Notes: a model not told the origin generated them from the letters alone. A stretch of DNA of 15,172 bases from RGIG5612 sp963589005 (GCA_963589005.1 CAVAJR010000038.1:1-15172); one strand, 5' to 3'. Shown: positions 7,839-15,005, counted from the stretch's first letter. Translations and numbers: made by a program.

Positions 7839-7883
7839 TTTGCCGAATTGTTACGAGATATTGCTGTAACTTTCGGAGGGAAT

Positions 7884-8828
7884 ATGAATCTGACACATTT
7901 AAAATATTTTATATCTATTGCTGATACGCTATCATTTACCGAGTCATCTAAGAGGTTATTTGTTTCTCAGCCTACACTTTCTCATGGCATAAACTCACTG
8001 GAAACAGAATTAGAAACTAAGCTCTTTATCAGGAGACATCACTCACTTGAACTCAGTCCTGCCGGTGAGAAGCTTTATGTAATCGCTTCTCAGATAGTTG
8101 CATTAGTTAATAAGGCATATGACGAAGTAAAACCTGCCCTTGATCCTGATAGTGCATCACTTCGCATAGGATTTATGACAGACCTTCTTCCCATGTGTTT
8201 CACAACAATGCTGTCTCCTTTTTTGTTATCCAATCCAACTATCAAATCTCACCTGGATCAAAATTATGTAGTTGAACTTCATACCAAGTTGGAGGAGGAA
8301 AAATTAGATATTATTATCACCCGTGAATCATCTCTGATGGATATTCCCGTTCCGAATAGTGCAACCATTATGCTGTTGGAGGATGAATTTTGTCTCGCCG
8401 TTCCTATAAACCATCCCGCTGCAAGATTTGATGAATTAGACGATTTGTCCATATTTAAGGATGATTTCTTTGTTGCGATGAACCCGGAATATACATCTCC
8501 TCTCACAGACAAGCTGATACGAATATGCCGCAACAGAAATTACCAGCCTAAATTTCTCACCACTGAATCTATGCTGGATATTGTGCTTGCACAAGTATCT
8601 ACCGGCGTAGGCATAACAATTACGCCTAGATCATACCTGGCATTTAAGAATTACCCGAATATAAAAATAATCAATCTGTCGCCAGGCGATGACATCATAA
8701 ATAATATTGTTGCATGTTATCTGAAAGGCAACCGCAGTCCATCTCTTAAACTCTACAAGGATTTCCTCAGGCAGAGCAGAAAAGAACATCTGATAAGGGT
8801 TGAGAATCAGACAGCATTTGTCAAGTAA
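7884..8828 (+). CDS. LysR-family transcriptional regulator
   Basis: The 314-residue protein is of normal LysR length. Residues 1-60 carry the winged helix-turn-helix: MNLTHLKYFISIADT, then SFTESSKRLFVSQPTLS with the recognition helix, and the LSPAGEKL linker start. The ligand domain follows (about 90-300), with a DIIITRE strand, an FCLAVPINHPAA segment and VSTGVGITITPRSYL. The ATG at 7884 is chosen because GGAGGG (7875-7880) precedes it and the protein then begins at the family's usual position. The longer frame from 7716 only adds non-homologous residues. It is transcribed divergently from the six-gene ABC/M24 operon, with a LysR-type palindrome in between, so it most likely controls that operon. 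The effector would then be the transported solute or a breakdown product. It ends at a shared terminator (8840-8890). Confidence 0.93.
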   Translation: MNLTHLKYFISIADTLSFTESSKRLFVSQPTLSHGINSLETELETKLFIRRHHSLELSPAGEKLYVIASQIVALVNKAYDEVKPALDPDSASLRIGFMTDLLPMCFTTMLSPFLLSNPTIKSHLDQNYVVELHTKLEEEKLDIIITRESSLMDIPVPNSATIMLLEDEFCLAVPINHPAARFDELDDLSIFKDDFFVAMNPEYTSPLTDKLIRICRNRNYQPKFLTTESMLDIVLAQVSTGVGITITPRSYLAFKNYPNIKIINLSPGDDIINNIVACYLKGNRSPSLKLYKDFLRQSRKEHLIRVENQTAFVK

Positions 8829-8839
8829 AACAATATGAC

Positions 8840-8890
8840 AAAAAAGAGGCGCCATCACTGAATAAATTTCAGCGCAGCAGCCTCTTTTTT
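8840..8890. terminator. Bidirectional intrinsic terminator between LysR and the TRAP operon
   Basis: AAAAAAGAGGC (8840-8850) and GCCTCTTTTTT (8880-8890) are exact 11-base reverse complements. Inside, CTGAA and TTCAG form a further 5-bp stem on a TAAAT loop. Each strand reads a G/C-containing stem followed by six T. It lies 12 bases past the LysR stop and 35 bases past the dehydrogenase stop, so it serves both convergent units. Confidence 0.88.
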
Positions 8891-8925
8891 AGGGAGTATT
8901 CTATTATGTCGAAAATTAACTGATT

Positions 8926-9909
8926 TTAATATTTATTTGCCATGTTAATTTCGTTAATCAACGCATCTCCTTGTTCAAACCTCCTAAGGTTTTCACAGAA
9001 TTGTTCCACTGCCCTGTCGATATATTTTGTGCTGTCAGCAGCACAATGGGGAGTGATTATAACATTTGGCATATCCCATAACGGATTGTCTGGATTAAGC
9101 GGTTCGGGATCTACTGCATCTAATGCCGCCCCCGCGATGATTCTGTCTTGAAGCGCATATATCAGATCATCTGTTTTAACTACTGCCCCTCTGGCAATGT
9201 TGATCAAAACCGCCTCTGGTTTCATGGATTTCATCTCTTCAATTCCTATCAATCCTCTTGTTGCATCTGTAAGAGGTGTAAGAATTACAACAAAGTCTGC
9301 CACCGACAAAGCCTTCTTCAATTCCGTATCAGGTATTACCTCATCGTAATTTTCCAACGCAGTAACAGTTCTTTTTACTCCGACAACCTTCATTCCCATA
9401 GCCTTAGACAGTCTCGCAACCTCAGAGCCGATGGACCCGGCGCCAACAATTGTTACCGTAAGTCCTTCCGCATCTCTGAATGGTTCATTAACTATTTTGG
9501 ACCATACATGATTTTCCTGGCGTCTTTGAAGTTCCTTCGAATGTCTCAAAAAACTTATCATGTAACCAATGGTTGTCAGTCCCATTGTTTTTCCATGTAT
9601 TCCCTTGGCATTGGTCAGCTTAATCGGAAGATCCGAGATAGAAGAATCCATGATCGGGTTAACTCCGGCTGAAAATGAATTTATCCATTTTAATTTTTTT
9701 GACTCAATACAGTATCTGACCGGCATTTCTCCTGATCCGCCCCAGATGAACAATACATCCCCGTCATATCCCTTCTCAAAGGCCTCCTGCTCATTTCTGC
9801 ACCAGAAAACATTCCCGGAAATACATTTTTTAATCTTTTCAATATGGCTCTCATTAACGACCATCGGAACCAAATCCGAATCTTTAAACATTACTACTAC
9901 ATCTGCCAT
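8926..9909 (-). CDS. NAD(P)-dependent D-isomer-specific 2-hydroxyacid dehydrogenase
   Basis: The 327-residue cytoplasmic enzyme interconverts 2-oxo acids and D-2-hydroxy acids. The dinucleotide motif VGAGSIG is at 155-161. The catalytic set is complete: Arg240 (NIARGAVV), Glu269 (DPEPL) and His288 (TPHCAA). After the second strand of the Rossmann fold the sequence is GVKRT (Lys179-Arg180), where NAD-specific enzymes carry Asp or Glu. This suggests NADPH use, as in glyoxylate/hydroxypyruvate reductases of the GhrA type. ATG at 9909 is chosen for its GGAGGA site 6 bases upstream. The longer frame to 9963 runs into the preceding permease gene. It is the last gene of the TRAP operon, 13 bases after the large permease. 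TRAP systems usually carry carboxylates, so the enzyme may reduce a 2-oxo acid released from the imported solute. The exact substrate is unknown. Confidence 0.9.
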   Translation of the reverse strand: MADVVVMFKDSDLVPMVVNESHIEKIKKCISGNVFWCRNEQEAFEKGYDGDVLFIWGGSGEMPVRYCIESKKLKWINSFSAGVNPIMDSSISDLPIKLTNAKGIHGKTMGLTTIGYMISFLRHSKELQRRQENHVWSKIVNEPFRDAEGLTVTIVGAGSIGSEVARLSKAMGMKVVGVKRTVTALENYDEVIPDTELKKALSVADFVVILTPLTDATRGLIGIEEMKSMKPEAVLINIARGAVVKTDDLIYALQDRIIAGAALDAVDPEPLNPDNPLWDMPNVIITPHCAADSTKYIDRAVEQFCENLRRFEQGDALINEINMANKY

Positions 9910-9922
9910 GTTATCTCCTCCG

Positions 9923-11224
9923 TTAGCCCAGTATCCATGTTGTAATCTGCGGGAAGAACGCAATTATGAGATCAACTACTATCATAGTAATTATGAAAGG
10001 AATACAGTTTTTAGCCAATTTATGCATTTTCGAACCTGATACCGTCATACCTGTAAATAACACCGTTCCGAACGGAGGCGTTACAAATCCTATGCAAACT
10101 GTAACCGTCATAATAATACCAAAATGTATAGCCGAAAATCCCAGTTGATTAATTACAGGAAGGAACATCGGAATAGTGATAAGCAGTATAGGTGTTGCTT
10201 CCATGAAACATCCCATAATAAGAAGGATTACGATAATAAGGATCATAACGACATACTTATTATCTGATACGCCAAGAAGTGCATTTACTACCAATGAAGG
10301 GATTCCCGCTCTTGATATTACCCATGCAAACAATCCGGCTGATGCAACAATGTACATAACATTTGCTGTACTGATGGCAGACCTCTTCAAAAGCTGCGGT
10401 ATGTCCTTAAACTTGATTTCTTTGTAGACAAATTTACCAATAATAAACGAATACAATACTGCAACTACAGCTGCCTCTGTCGGAGTCGCAATGCCTGCAT
10501 AAATCGATCCAAGAATAATTGCCGGAGAGCCAAGTGCTGGTATGGCCTTAACAACTGCCCAGAGAGCCTTTTTAACCGTAAGCTTTTCTCCAGGTTCGCA
10601 TACCATAGATGCACGTCCTACGCCCTTATATCCACGTTTCTTGCAGATCACGTATGCCACAATACATAATGCTATGAGCATATAAATTCCTGCAGGTACG
10701 CCTAATAAATACAGATCAGTTAATGAAACGTTAGCATTTACAGCATATATTACCATTGCAGTACTCGGCGGTATAATAGGTCCCAAAACGGCTCCTGCAC
10801 AGAATACTGATGTGGAGAAATCACGGTCATAACCTGACTCAAGCATATAAGTAAGCATGATTGAGCCTATTGTTACGCAGCATGCCATTGCTGATCCTGT
10901 CATTGCTGCAAATACAGCACATACAAGCAGTGTTACAAATGCCAGACCACCGTGTACTCCGCCGACAATCATATTACATACCGCCACCAGCCGCTTGGCT
11001 ATTCCGCCCTTGGCCATCAAATCGCCGGCCAAAATAAAGAAAGGTATACACAATAAGGCAACTACGTCACAGCCTGCAAACATACGCTGAACTACAGTCA
11101 TAAGAGGAATGCCCTCCATGACAAGATATAATATACTCGAAAGTCCGAGGGATGTCGCGAAATTAACACCAAGTGCAAGAAGGACAATTGCTGTTACTAA
11201 GAAAATAATGGCTGATGTACTCAT
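9923..11224 (-). CDS. TRAP transporter large permease (DctM type)
   Basis: The 433-residue protein is almost entirely membrane helices (about 12), of normal length for DctM. Typical landmarks are 'IPFFILAGDLMAKGG' near 58-73, 'VFAAMTGSAMACC' near 104-116 and 'GAVLGPIIPPSTAMVIYA' near 143-160, all conserved in this family, plus a C-terminal 'GFVTPPFGTVLF' repeat-half motif. It forms the ion-coupled transport channel with the small subunit encoded just upstream. The ATG shares its A with the TAA stop of that gene (1-base overlap), and its AAGGAGG ribosome site lies inside the end of that gene, so the two are probably translationally coupled. Family assignment is secure. Substrate specificity is set by the binding protein. 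Confidence 0.96.
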   Translation of the reverse strand: MSTSAIIFLVTAIVLLALGVNFATSLGLSSILYLVMEGIPLMTVVQRMFAGCDVVALLCIPFFILAGDLMAKGGIAKRLVAVCNMIVGGVHGGLAFVTLLVCAVFAAMTGSAMACCVTIGSIMLTYMLESGYDRDFSTSVFCAGAVLGPIIPPSTAMVIYAVNANVSLTDLYLLGVPAGIYMLIALCIVAYVICKKRGYKGVGRASMVCEPGEKLTVKKALWAVVKAIPALGSPAIILGSIYAGIATPTEAAVVAVLYSFIIGKFVYKEIKFKDIPQLLKRSAISTANVMYIVASAGLFAWVISRAGIPSLVVNALLGVSDNKYVVMILIIVILLIMGCFMEATPILLITIPMFLPVINQLGFSAIHFGIIMTVTVCIGFVTPPFGTVLFTGMTVSGSKMHKLAKNCIPFIITMIVVDLIIAFFPQITTWILG

Positions 11225-11739
11225 TATTTGTTACCTCCTTCTTGATCTGCTTGTACTTCTGTATCTTCCTTTTTCCCTATACGCATTACAATTCTTGTAA
11301 TATATCCCCACGCTGAAAGGATCATAGAAATAGGGAAAACCATATACTGAACTACATTACTTATGCCTGTATTGGCAGATACACCCCTTGCAGCAATGCT
11401 TAACTGGCTAAAGCTAAAATAGAAGATCGCTGCAACGAATATCAATCCAAAGATATCCTGTATTATCATAAGCACTTTTTTAGACTGTCCTTTAAAGGCA
11501 TCCTCCAGAATCGTAACCTTGACATGATCAGAATTGAAGATAATCCAGGCTGCGCCTAAAAATACCATCCAGATCATTCCATATCGTGTAAGCTCTTCTG
11601 TCCATGTAAATCCTGCTGAGAATATATATCTGGCAAATACCTGTATTGAAAATGCAACTATCATCCATATAAAGAGAACTATCATGAGAAAACTCAATAT
11701 TTTCGAGATAATCGCATTGATTTTACCAATTGCTTTCAT
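11224..11739 (-). CDS. TRAP transporter small permease (DctQ type)
   Basis: The 171-residue protein has four predicted membrane helices and the DctQ landmark 'FTWTEELTRYGMIWMVFLGAA' region near 43-63, where 'EEL-x-R' is well conserved, followed by a basic loop. It pairs with DctM in the membrane. The C-terminus is hydrophilic and charged (KKEDTEVQADQEGG). GGAGG stands 5 bases before the ATG. It is separated from the binding-protein gene by a 95-base spacer containing a strong hairpin, whereas it directly overlaps the large-permease gene. Confidence 0.94.
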   Translation of the reverse strand: MKAIGKINAIISKILSFLMIVLFIWMIVAFSIQVFARYIFSAGFTWTEELTRYGMIWMVFLGAAWIIFNSDHVKVTILEDAFKGQSKKVLMIIQDIFGLIFVAAIFYFSFSQLSIAARGVSANTGISNVVQYMVFPISMILSAWGYITRIVMRIGKKEDTEVQADQEGGNK

Positions 11740-11777
11740 CTTATCCTCCGAAATTGAAAGTGATACGTTTTTTAATT

Positions 11778-11807
11778 GAGGTCCCTGATATTCAGTTCAG
11801 GGACCTC
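11778..11807 (-). other. Intercistronic hairpin after the TRAP binding-protein gene
   Basis: GAGGTCCCTGA (11778-11788) and TCAGGGACCTC (11797-11807) are exact 11-base complements around an 8-base loop. The hairpin follows the binding-protein stop codon by 27 bases and precedes the small-permease gene. No T-run follows on the coding strand, so it is more likely an mRNA 3'-end protector or partial terminator than a full terminator. Confidence 0.7.
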
Positions 11808-11834
11808 TGTGGTTATTTTATGGAAGCAAAACTG

Positions 11835-12878
11835 TTATTTAGCTAAATCCTCAATTGCTGCAACATCATCAGCTGCATCATATTTAGCAATAAATGATTC
11901 ATAGACTGGTTCTGCTGCCTCTCTGAGACCGTCCTTTTCCTCATCTGTTAATTCATAAACCTCAACAGTTGTTCCCTTTTCGTTATTTACCATGCTGTCA
12001 AGAGCTTTCTCATTTTCCTCCTGAAGGGCTGCTGTTCTTTCTGCTGCTGCCTCAATAGCTGCTGTCGAGATCGCATCCTGAAGATCTGTTGTTAATCCCT
12101 CATACAGAGAATTGTTAATTGTAAGGCCATTAAAATGAACTGCATATTCCATGATTGAGATATATGGTGCAAATTCATAATATCCATCAGCCATTGCAAC
12201 ATTATTTACATTGTCACAAGCATCAATTGTTTTCTGCTGAAGAGCTGTAAGAACCTCTGAACCTGCCATTGTCATAGCTGAAGCTCCCCATGTATTCCAT
12301 GTATCAACGTAAACTGTAGAGCCTGTGCATCTTGTCTTAACTCCGGCCAAATCTGCTGCTGAATGAACAAATCCCTTGCTTGATTCGAAGTTTCTGTAGC
12401 CAACTGCCTGCATGCAGAGCATCCTTGCGCCTGTTGCTTCACCGAAATCATTCATAAGATTCTTAGCAATGTCAGACTCTAAAAATGCATAGATGTGATC
12501 ATAGTCCTTGAAAAGGTATGGCAGGTCAAGGATCATGAACTTCTCATAATACTGTGACATGATAGGTGTGTTATTAACAGCCATATCAAGAGCACCGGCC
12601 ATAACTAACTCTAATGATTCCTGGTCATTTCCTAACTGTCCGCCCATTACGATTTCAACCTGAACAGCACCATCTGTTGCAGCTTCAACCTTCTCCTTGA
12701 AAGCTGATGCAAGCAAATGCAGCTGGTTTGTTTCACTGGCAGCGAAATGGCTGAGCGTAAGCTTTAATGGATTTTCAGCTGAATATTTACCATAGTCAGC
12801 TGCCTCGTCCGCACTAACCGGCACGAACATTGCCATCGTCATGATTGCACAAATTATTAATGCGATAAATTTCTTCAT
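11835..12878 (-). CDS. TRAP transporter solute-binding protein (DctP type)
   Basis: The 347-residue exported protein has a signal peptide (MKKFIALIICAIMTMAMFVPVSA) with likely cleavage after Ala23. The only cysteine there (Cys10) lies inside the hydrophobic core, not in a lipobox. The mature part matches DctP proteins: 'LKLTLSHFAASETNQLHLLA', 'GGQLGNDQESLELVMAGALDMA' around 79-100, 'ILDLPYLFKDYDH' and 'LAGVKTRCTGS'. Arg183 corresponds to the family arginine that clamps a substrate carboxylate, and Arg162 is also conserved. 'EVLTALQQKTIDACDN' fits the later motif. It should capture an organic acid outside the membrane and pass it to the DctQM complex. AAGGAGG precedes the ATG. It follows M24-C by 53 bases, a spacer with a small TTGCC/GGCAA hairpin (12907-12921). 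Confidence 0.95.
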   Translation of the reverse strand: MKKFIALIICAIMTMAMFVPVSADEAADYGKYSAENPLKLTLSHFAASETNQLHLLASAFKEKVEAATDGAVQVEIVMGGQLGNDQESLELVMAGALDMAVNNTPIMSQYYEKFMILDLPYLFKDYDHIYAFLESDIAKNLMNDFGEATGARMLCMQAVGYRNFESSKGFVHSAADLAGVKTRCTGSTVYVDTWNTWGASAMTMAGSEVLTALQQKTIDACDNVNNVAMADGYYEFAPYISIMEYAVHFNGLTINNSLYEGLTTDLQDAISTAAIEAAAERTAALQEENEKALDSMVNNEKGTTVEVYELTDEEKDGLREAAEPVYESFIAKYDAADDVAAIEDLAK

Positions 12879-12931
12879 TGTAAAGTTCCTCCTTTTATTT
12901 TCACAATTGCCCCTTCGGCAAACCTTCTCAA

Positions 12932-14128
12932 TTAGTATTCTATAATCGTTAATTCCTGCGGAGTGCGTGTTACTCTCCTTGCGCTCTCCTTGCCAACCAG
13001 ATAATTATCACAAGCGATTGCAAAGTGTCCCATTTCTATCAGCTCAGGATGAATTGCCAAGAACATATTCTCTCTTATTTCCATATCTTCATCTGGGCAA
13101 ATAGCCGGTGACTCCATCATATCGTATCCCTGGCTGTGACCAACAAAACGGCCGTTTGGCTTGAATCCATAATTTTCTGCAACAAAATCGCTGTAGATCT
13201 TATCCAGTTCTCTTCCTGTTATACCCGGTCTTGCAGAATCAGCAACAAGCTGCTGTCCCGCCCTTGCAGCCTCATAAACCTTGGCAAAATCCGGATCCGG
13301 TTCTCCAAGTACAAATGTACGGGCAAGTTCTCCATATATTCCGCCCGGAGCTGCAACCTCTATCATTACAGTAACCGCGTCTCCTACTTCGATGCGTCTG
13401 TGAGCTGCAAATGTTCTGAAGAATGCTATGCCGCCGCCATTTGCCTTTGAACCTACTGCTACATTTCCGTTATATTCACATCCGCTGTATCTTGAAGCAG
13501 TTTCTATCTCTGTCAGAATGTCATTTTCAAGTCTTCCCGGACGGATCATCGCAGGAACCATATCCATCAGCTGTTCGTGAACTCTTACGCATTTTTTAGC
13601 TAACACAATTTCTTCTTCATTCTTAACAGCCTTCAGATAACTGAATTCCTTCGAAATGTCCACGAGCTCAATTTCATCCATGTTAGCAAGCAGCTCCTCT
13701 ACGGTTGATGCCTTAAAGCACTGCTTATAAACAATACCAACTCGTTTCATGTGCATAGCCTTCAATTCACGTGCGATATATTTTCCTTCGTAACTGTCCG
13801 TGCAAGGAAAACATTGGCAATATGGAAGAACAATTAATCTGTCTACGTTTCTGAAATTGCACTGTCCAGCCGGATCTTGCATTACACCATGATTTATCAT
13901 GGTCATATTGCCTTCAGCCGGAACGATCAATGTTGTTCCATACTCATGGCATCTTGCATCTGTAAGATATCGGATCACCCCATCGAATTGTGTCTGATGT
14001 GCCTCCAGAATCGCTCCATCCAGATTCTTGTCCTTAATTATTTTCTGCAGTCCCGTCAGATGCTCCTTCAAAGTCTTATCAGAAATCGGATAATCATATC
14101 TTGGTCCCGCTAATTTCATTTCAGGCAT
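12932..14128 (-). CDS. M24-family (creatinase/aminopeptidase P fold) enzyme with non-canonical metal site, 'M24-C'
   Basis: This 398-residue, apparently cytoplasmic protein has a creatinase-type N domain and a pita-bread C domain. It aligns end to end with M24-A: both open with 'YPxSDKxL', have 'LKAVKN/IKAVKS' before the C domain, and share 'PGG-x-x-x-EL-x-RTF-x-LGE'. The expected metal ligands read Glu257, Glu267, His331 (GHSQGYD), His360 (AIHPEL) and Cys373 next to Asp374, the same pattern as M24-A. It is the first gene of the TRAP operon, so it may process what the transporter brings in. ATG at 14128 is chosen for its AAGGAGG site. The upstream extension to 14227 runs through a terminator-like palindrome and is not family-like. 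Annotation pipelines would call it Xaa-Pro peptidase, which the residues do not support. Confidence 0.85.
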   Translation of the reverse strand: MPEMKLAGPRYDYPISDKTLKEHLTGLQKIIKDKNLDGAILEAHQTQFDGVIRYLTDARCHEYGTTLIVPAEGNMTMINHGVMQDPAGQCNFRNVDRLIVLPYCQCFPCTDSYEGKYIARELKAMHMKRVGIVYKQCFKASTVEELLANMDEIELVDISKEFSYLKAVKNEEEIVLAKKCVRVHEQLMDMVPAMIRPGRLENDILTEIETASRYSGCEYNGNVAVGSKANGGGIAFFRTFAAHRRIEVGDAVTVMIEVAAPGGIYGELARTFVLGEPDPDFAKVYEAARAGQQLVADSARPGITGRELDKIYSDFVAENYGFKPNGRFVGHSQGYDMMESPAICPDEDMEIRENMFLAIHPELIEMGHFAIACDNYLVGKESARRVTRTPQELTIIEY

Positions 14129-14171
14129 TTTGTTTCCCCCTCCTTCATTTTTTATTATTTTTATATAATTT

Positions 14172-14252
14172 GGACATAAAAAAATCTGTAAACTGCTATA
14201 CAAAATTGCCAAAGTTTTTTGTATCACAGTTTACAGATTTTTTCTTATGTCC
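14172..14252 (-). terminator. 81-bp near-perfect palindrome; terminator after the Crp/Fnr gene, possibly also regulatory
   Basis: The core arms AAAAAATCTGTAAACTG (14179-14195) and CAGTTTACAGATTTTTT (14227-14243) match exactly over 17 bases. After a two-base mismatch, ATACAAAA (14198-14205) and TTTTGTAT (14217-14224) pair again around an 11-base loop. Outside, GGACATAA and TTATGTCC extend the arms beyond a short A/T-run length difference. On the minus strand the stem ends in seven T, as in an intrinsic terminator for the Crp/Fnr gene. The total size is well beyond what a terminator needs. A weak promoter-like pair (TTTACA ... TATATA, 19-base spacing) overlaps its distal arm and could start the M24-C/TRAP operon. 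Confidence 0.75.
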
Positions 14253-14256
14253 TACT

Positions 14257-14279
14257 CATGTGCATTTTTAATGCAAATG
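14257..14279. other. Short inverted repeat downstream of the Crp/Fnr gene
   Basis: TGCATT and AATGCA (14261-14266, 14270-14275) form an exact dyad on a TTT spacer. CAT and ATG extend it after one mismatch on each side. It lies between the Crp/Fnr stop codon and the large palindrome. It could be an operator or a minor RNA hairpin. No function can be assigned. Confidence 0.3.
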
Positions 14280-14316
14280 TGTACTCTGCGGCATTTATAT
14301 CATTTGCCTGTCCGCA

Positions 14317-14892
14317 TTATTGCCCATGTTCCTTATGATAATCCTTGTTCAATATTCTGGTTACTTGCACTCTCGAGCAGCCAACCAGCTCCGAAAGCTG
14401 GGCATGAGTCAGTTCATTGTTATAATATTTAGCTATTCTGGTTTCGCAATCATCCAGAGCAATAGATAATAGCTGCACAACATTTGTCTGTGTTTTTCCT
14501 ACAAGCAGTTTAAGGTAATCTCGTATGAGATTTTTCTCAATCAGTCGATCAATAAATATATCAACATTCATCCTCTTGAGCTTACTGTTTTTCAGTGCCG
14601 TACAATACATGAATGTCACTTCTTTTCCCAAGGACTGAATATCTGCAACAAAGCTGTCCGGATAATGATATGCAACAACCTGCTTCATTCCCTTTTCATG
14701 CGTTGCGTATACCTCAACCAGACCTTCGTATAACCAATAAACATAATTCACTACCATGTTAGGTCTATACAAACTAGCATTCTTAGGAAGTACGACCTCT
14801 TCACAGTCTCTGAATAATTCTTCCATTATTTCTCTTGAGAAAGAATTGGTCATGTATATATTCTTTTCAAAATCCGTATTTAATCTATCCAT
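14317..14892 (-). CDS. Crp/Fnr-family transcriptional regulator
   Basis: The 191-residue protein has a cyclic-nucleotide-type beta-roll (about 18-115), a dimer helix (about 115-145), and a C-terminal helix-turn-helix: 'ELTHAQLSELVGCSRVQVTRILN' (about 159-181) matches 'lTxxeLAexxGxSRxxVsRxL' of Crp proteins. It ends only ten residues later, so the usual wing is minimal and the protein is shorter than the common 210-230. The phosphate-binding cassette of true cAMP receptors (G-E ... R-S/T) is not present: the region reads 'YHYPDSFVADIQSLGKE ... FMYCTALK', without the arginine. The few cysteines show no Fnr-like cluster at the N-terminus. The effector is therefore unknown. The ATG has GGAG about 6-7 bases upstream. 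It precedes the M24-C/TRAP operon on the same strand and may control it. Confidence 0.9.
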   Translation of the reverse strand: MDRLNTDFEKNIYMTNSFSREIMEELFRDCEEVVLPKNASLYRPNMVVNYVYWLYEGLVEVYATHEKGMKQVVAYHYPDSFVADIQSLGKEVTFMYCTALKNSKLKRMNVDIFIDRLIEKNLIRDYLKLLVGKTQTNVVQLLSIALDDCETRIAKYYNNELTHAQLSELVGCSRVQVTRILNKDYHKEHGQ

Positions 14893-14976
14893 GCCTTTCT
14901 CCTTTTTTGATAATGCTCTTCATGTGTATAAACTACTATTAGTCCTGTTTATAAAATCCACAGCCTTTATCGCAGA

Positions 14977-15005
14977 ATTATAATTTACTTATATTTAACA
15001 GTCAA
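14977..15005 (-). promoter_or_regulatory. Sigma-A promoter for the Crp/Fnr gene
   Basis: On the minus strand TTGACT (15005-15000) and TATAAT (14982-14977) are separated by exactly 17 bases. Transcription would start near 14970, leaving a leader of about 78 bases. The leader contains a TATAAAC/GTTTATA dyad (14927-14933 and 14947-14953). Bases 15006-15172, upstream of the promoter, hold no gene I can support. Confidence 0.85.

Noticed and set aside
7716..7883. Longer N-terminus of the LysR protein from 7716
   Set aside because: LysR proteins begin a few residues before the 'LxxF' helix. The ATG at 7884 has GGAGGG, and the upstream part holds the promoter and operator.
9910..9963. Longer dehydrogenase start at 9963 inside the large-permease gene
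   Set aside because: ATG at 9909 has a GGAGGA site and gives the normal family start. The extension would overlap the permease gene.
9148..10039. Plus-strand frames at 9148-9672 and 9569-10039
   Set aside because: They are antisense to the dehydrogenase and large-permease genes, with no recognisable domain.
14129..14227. Longer M24-C N-terminus from 14227
   Set aside because: It would be encoded by the terminator-like palindrome. ATG at 14128 has AAGGAGG and aligns with the M24-A start.
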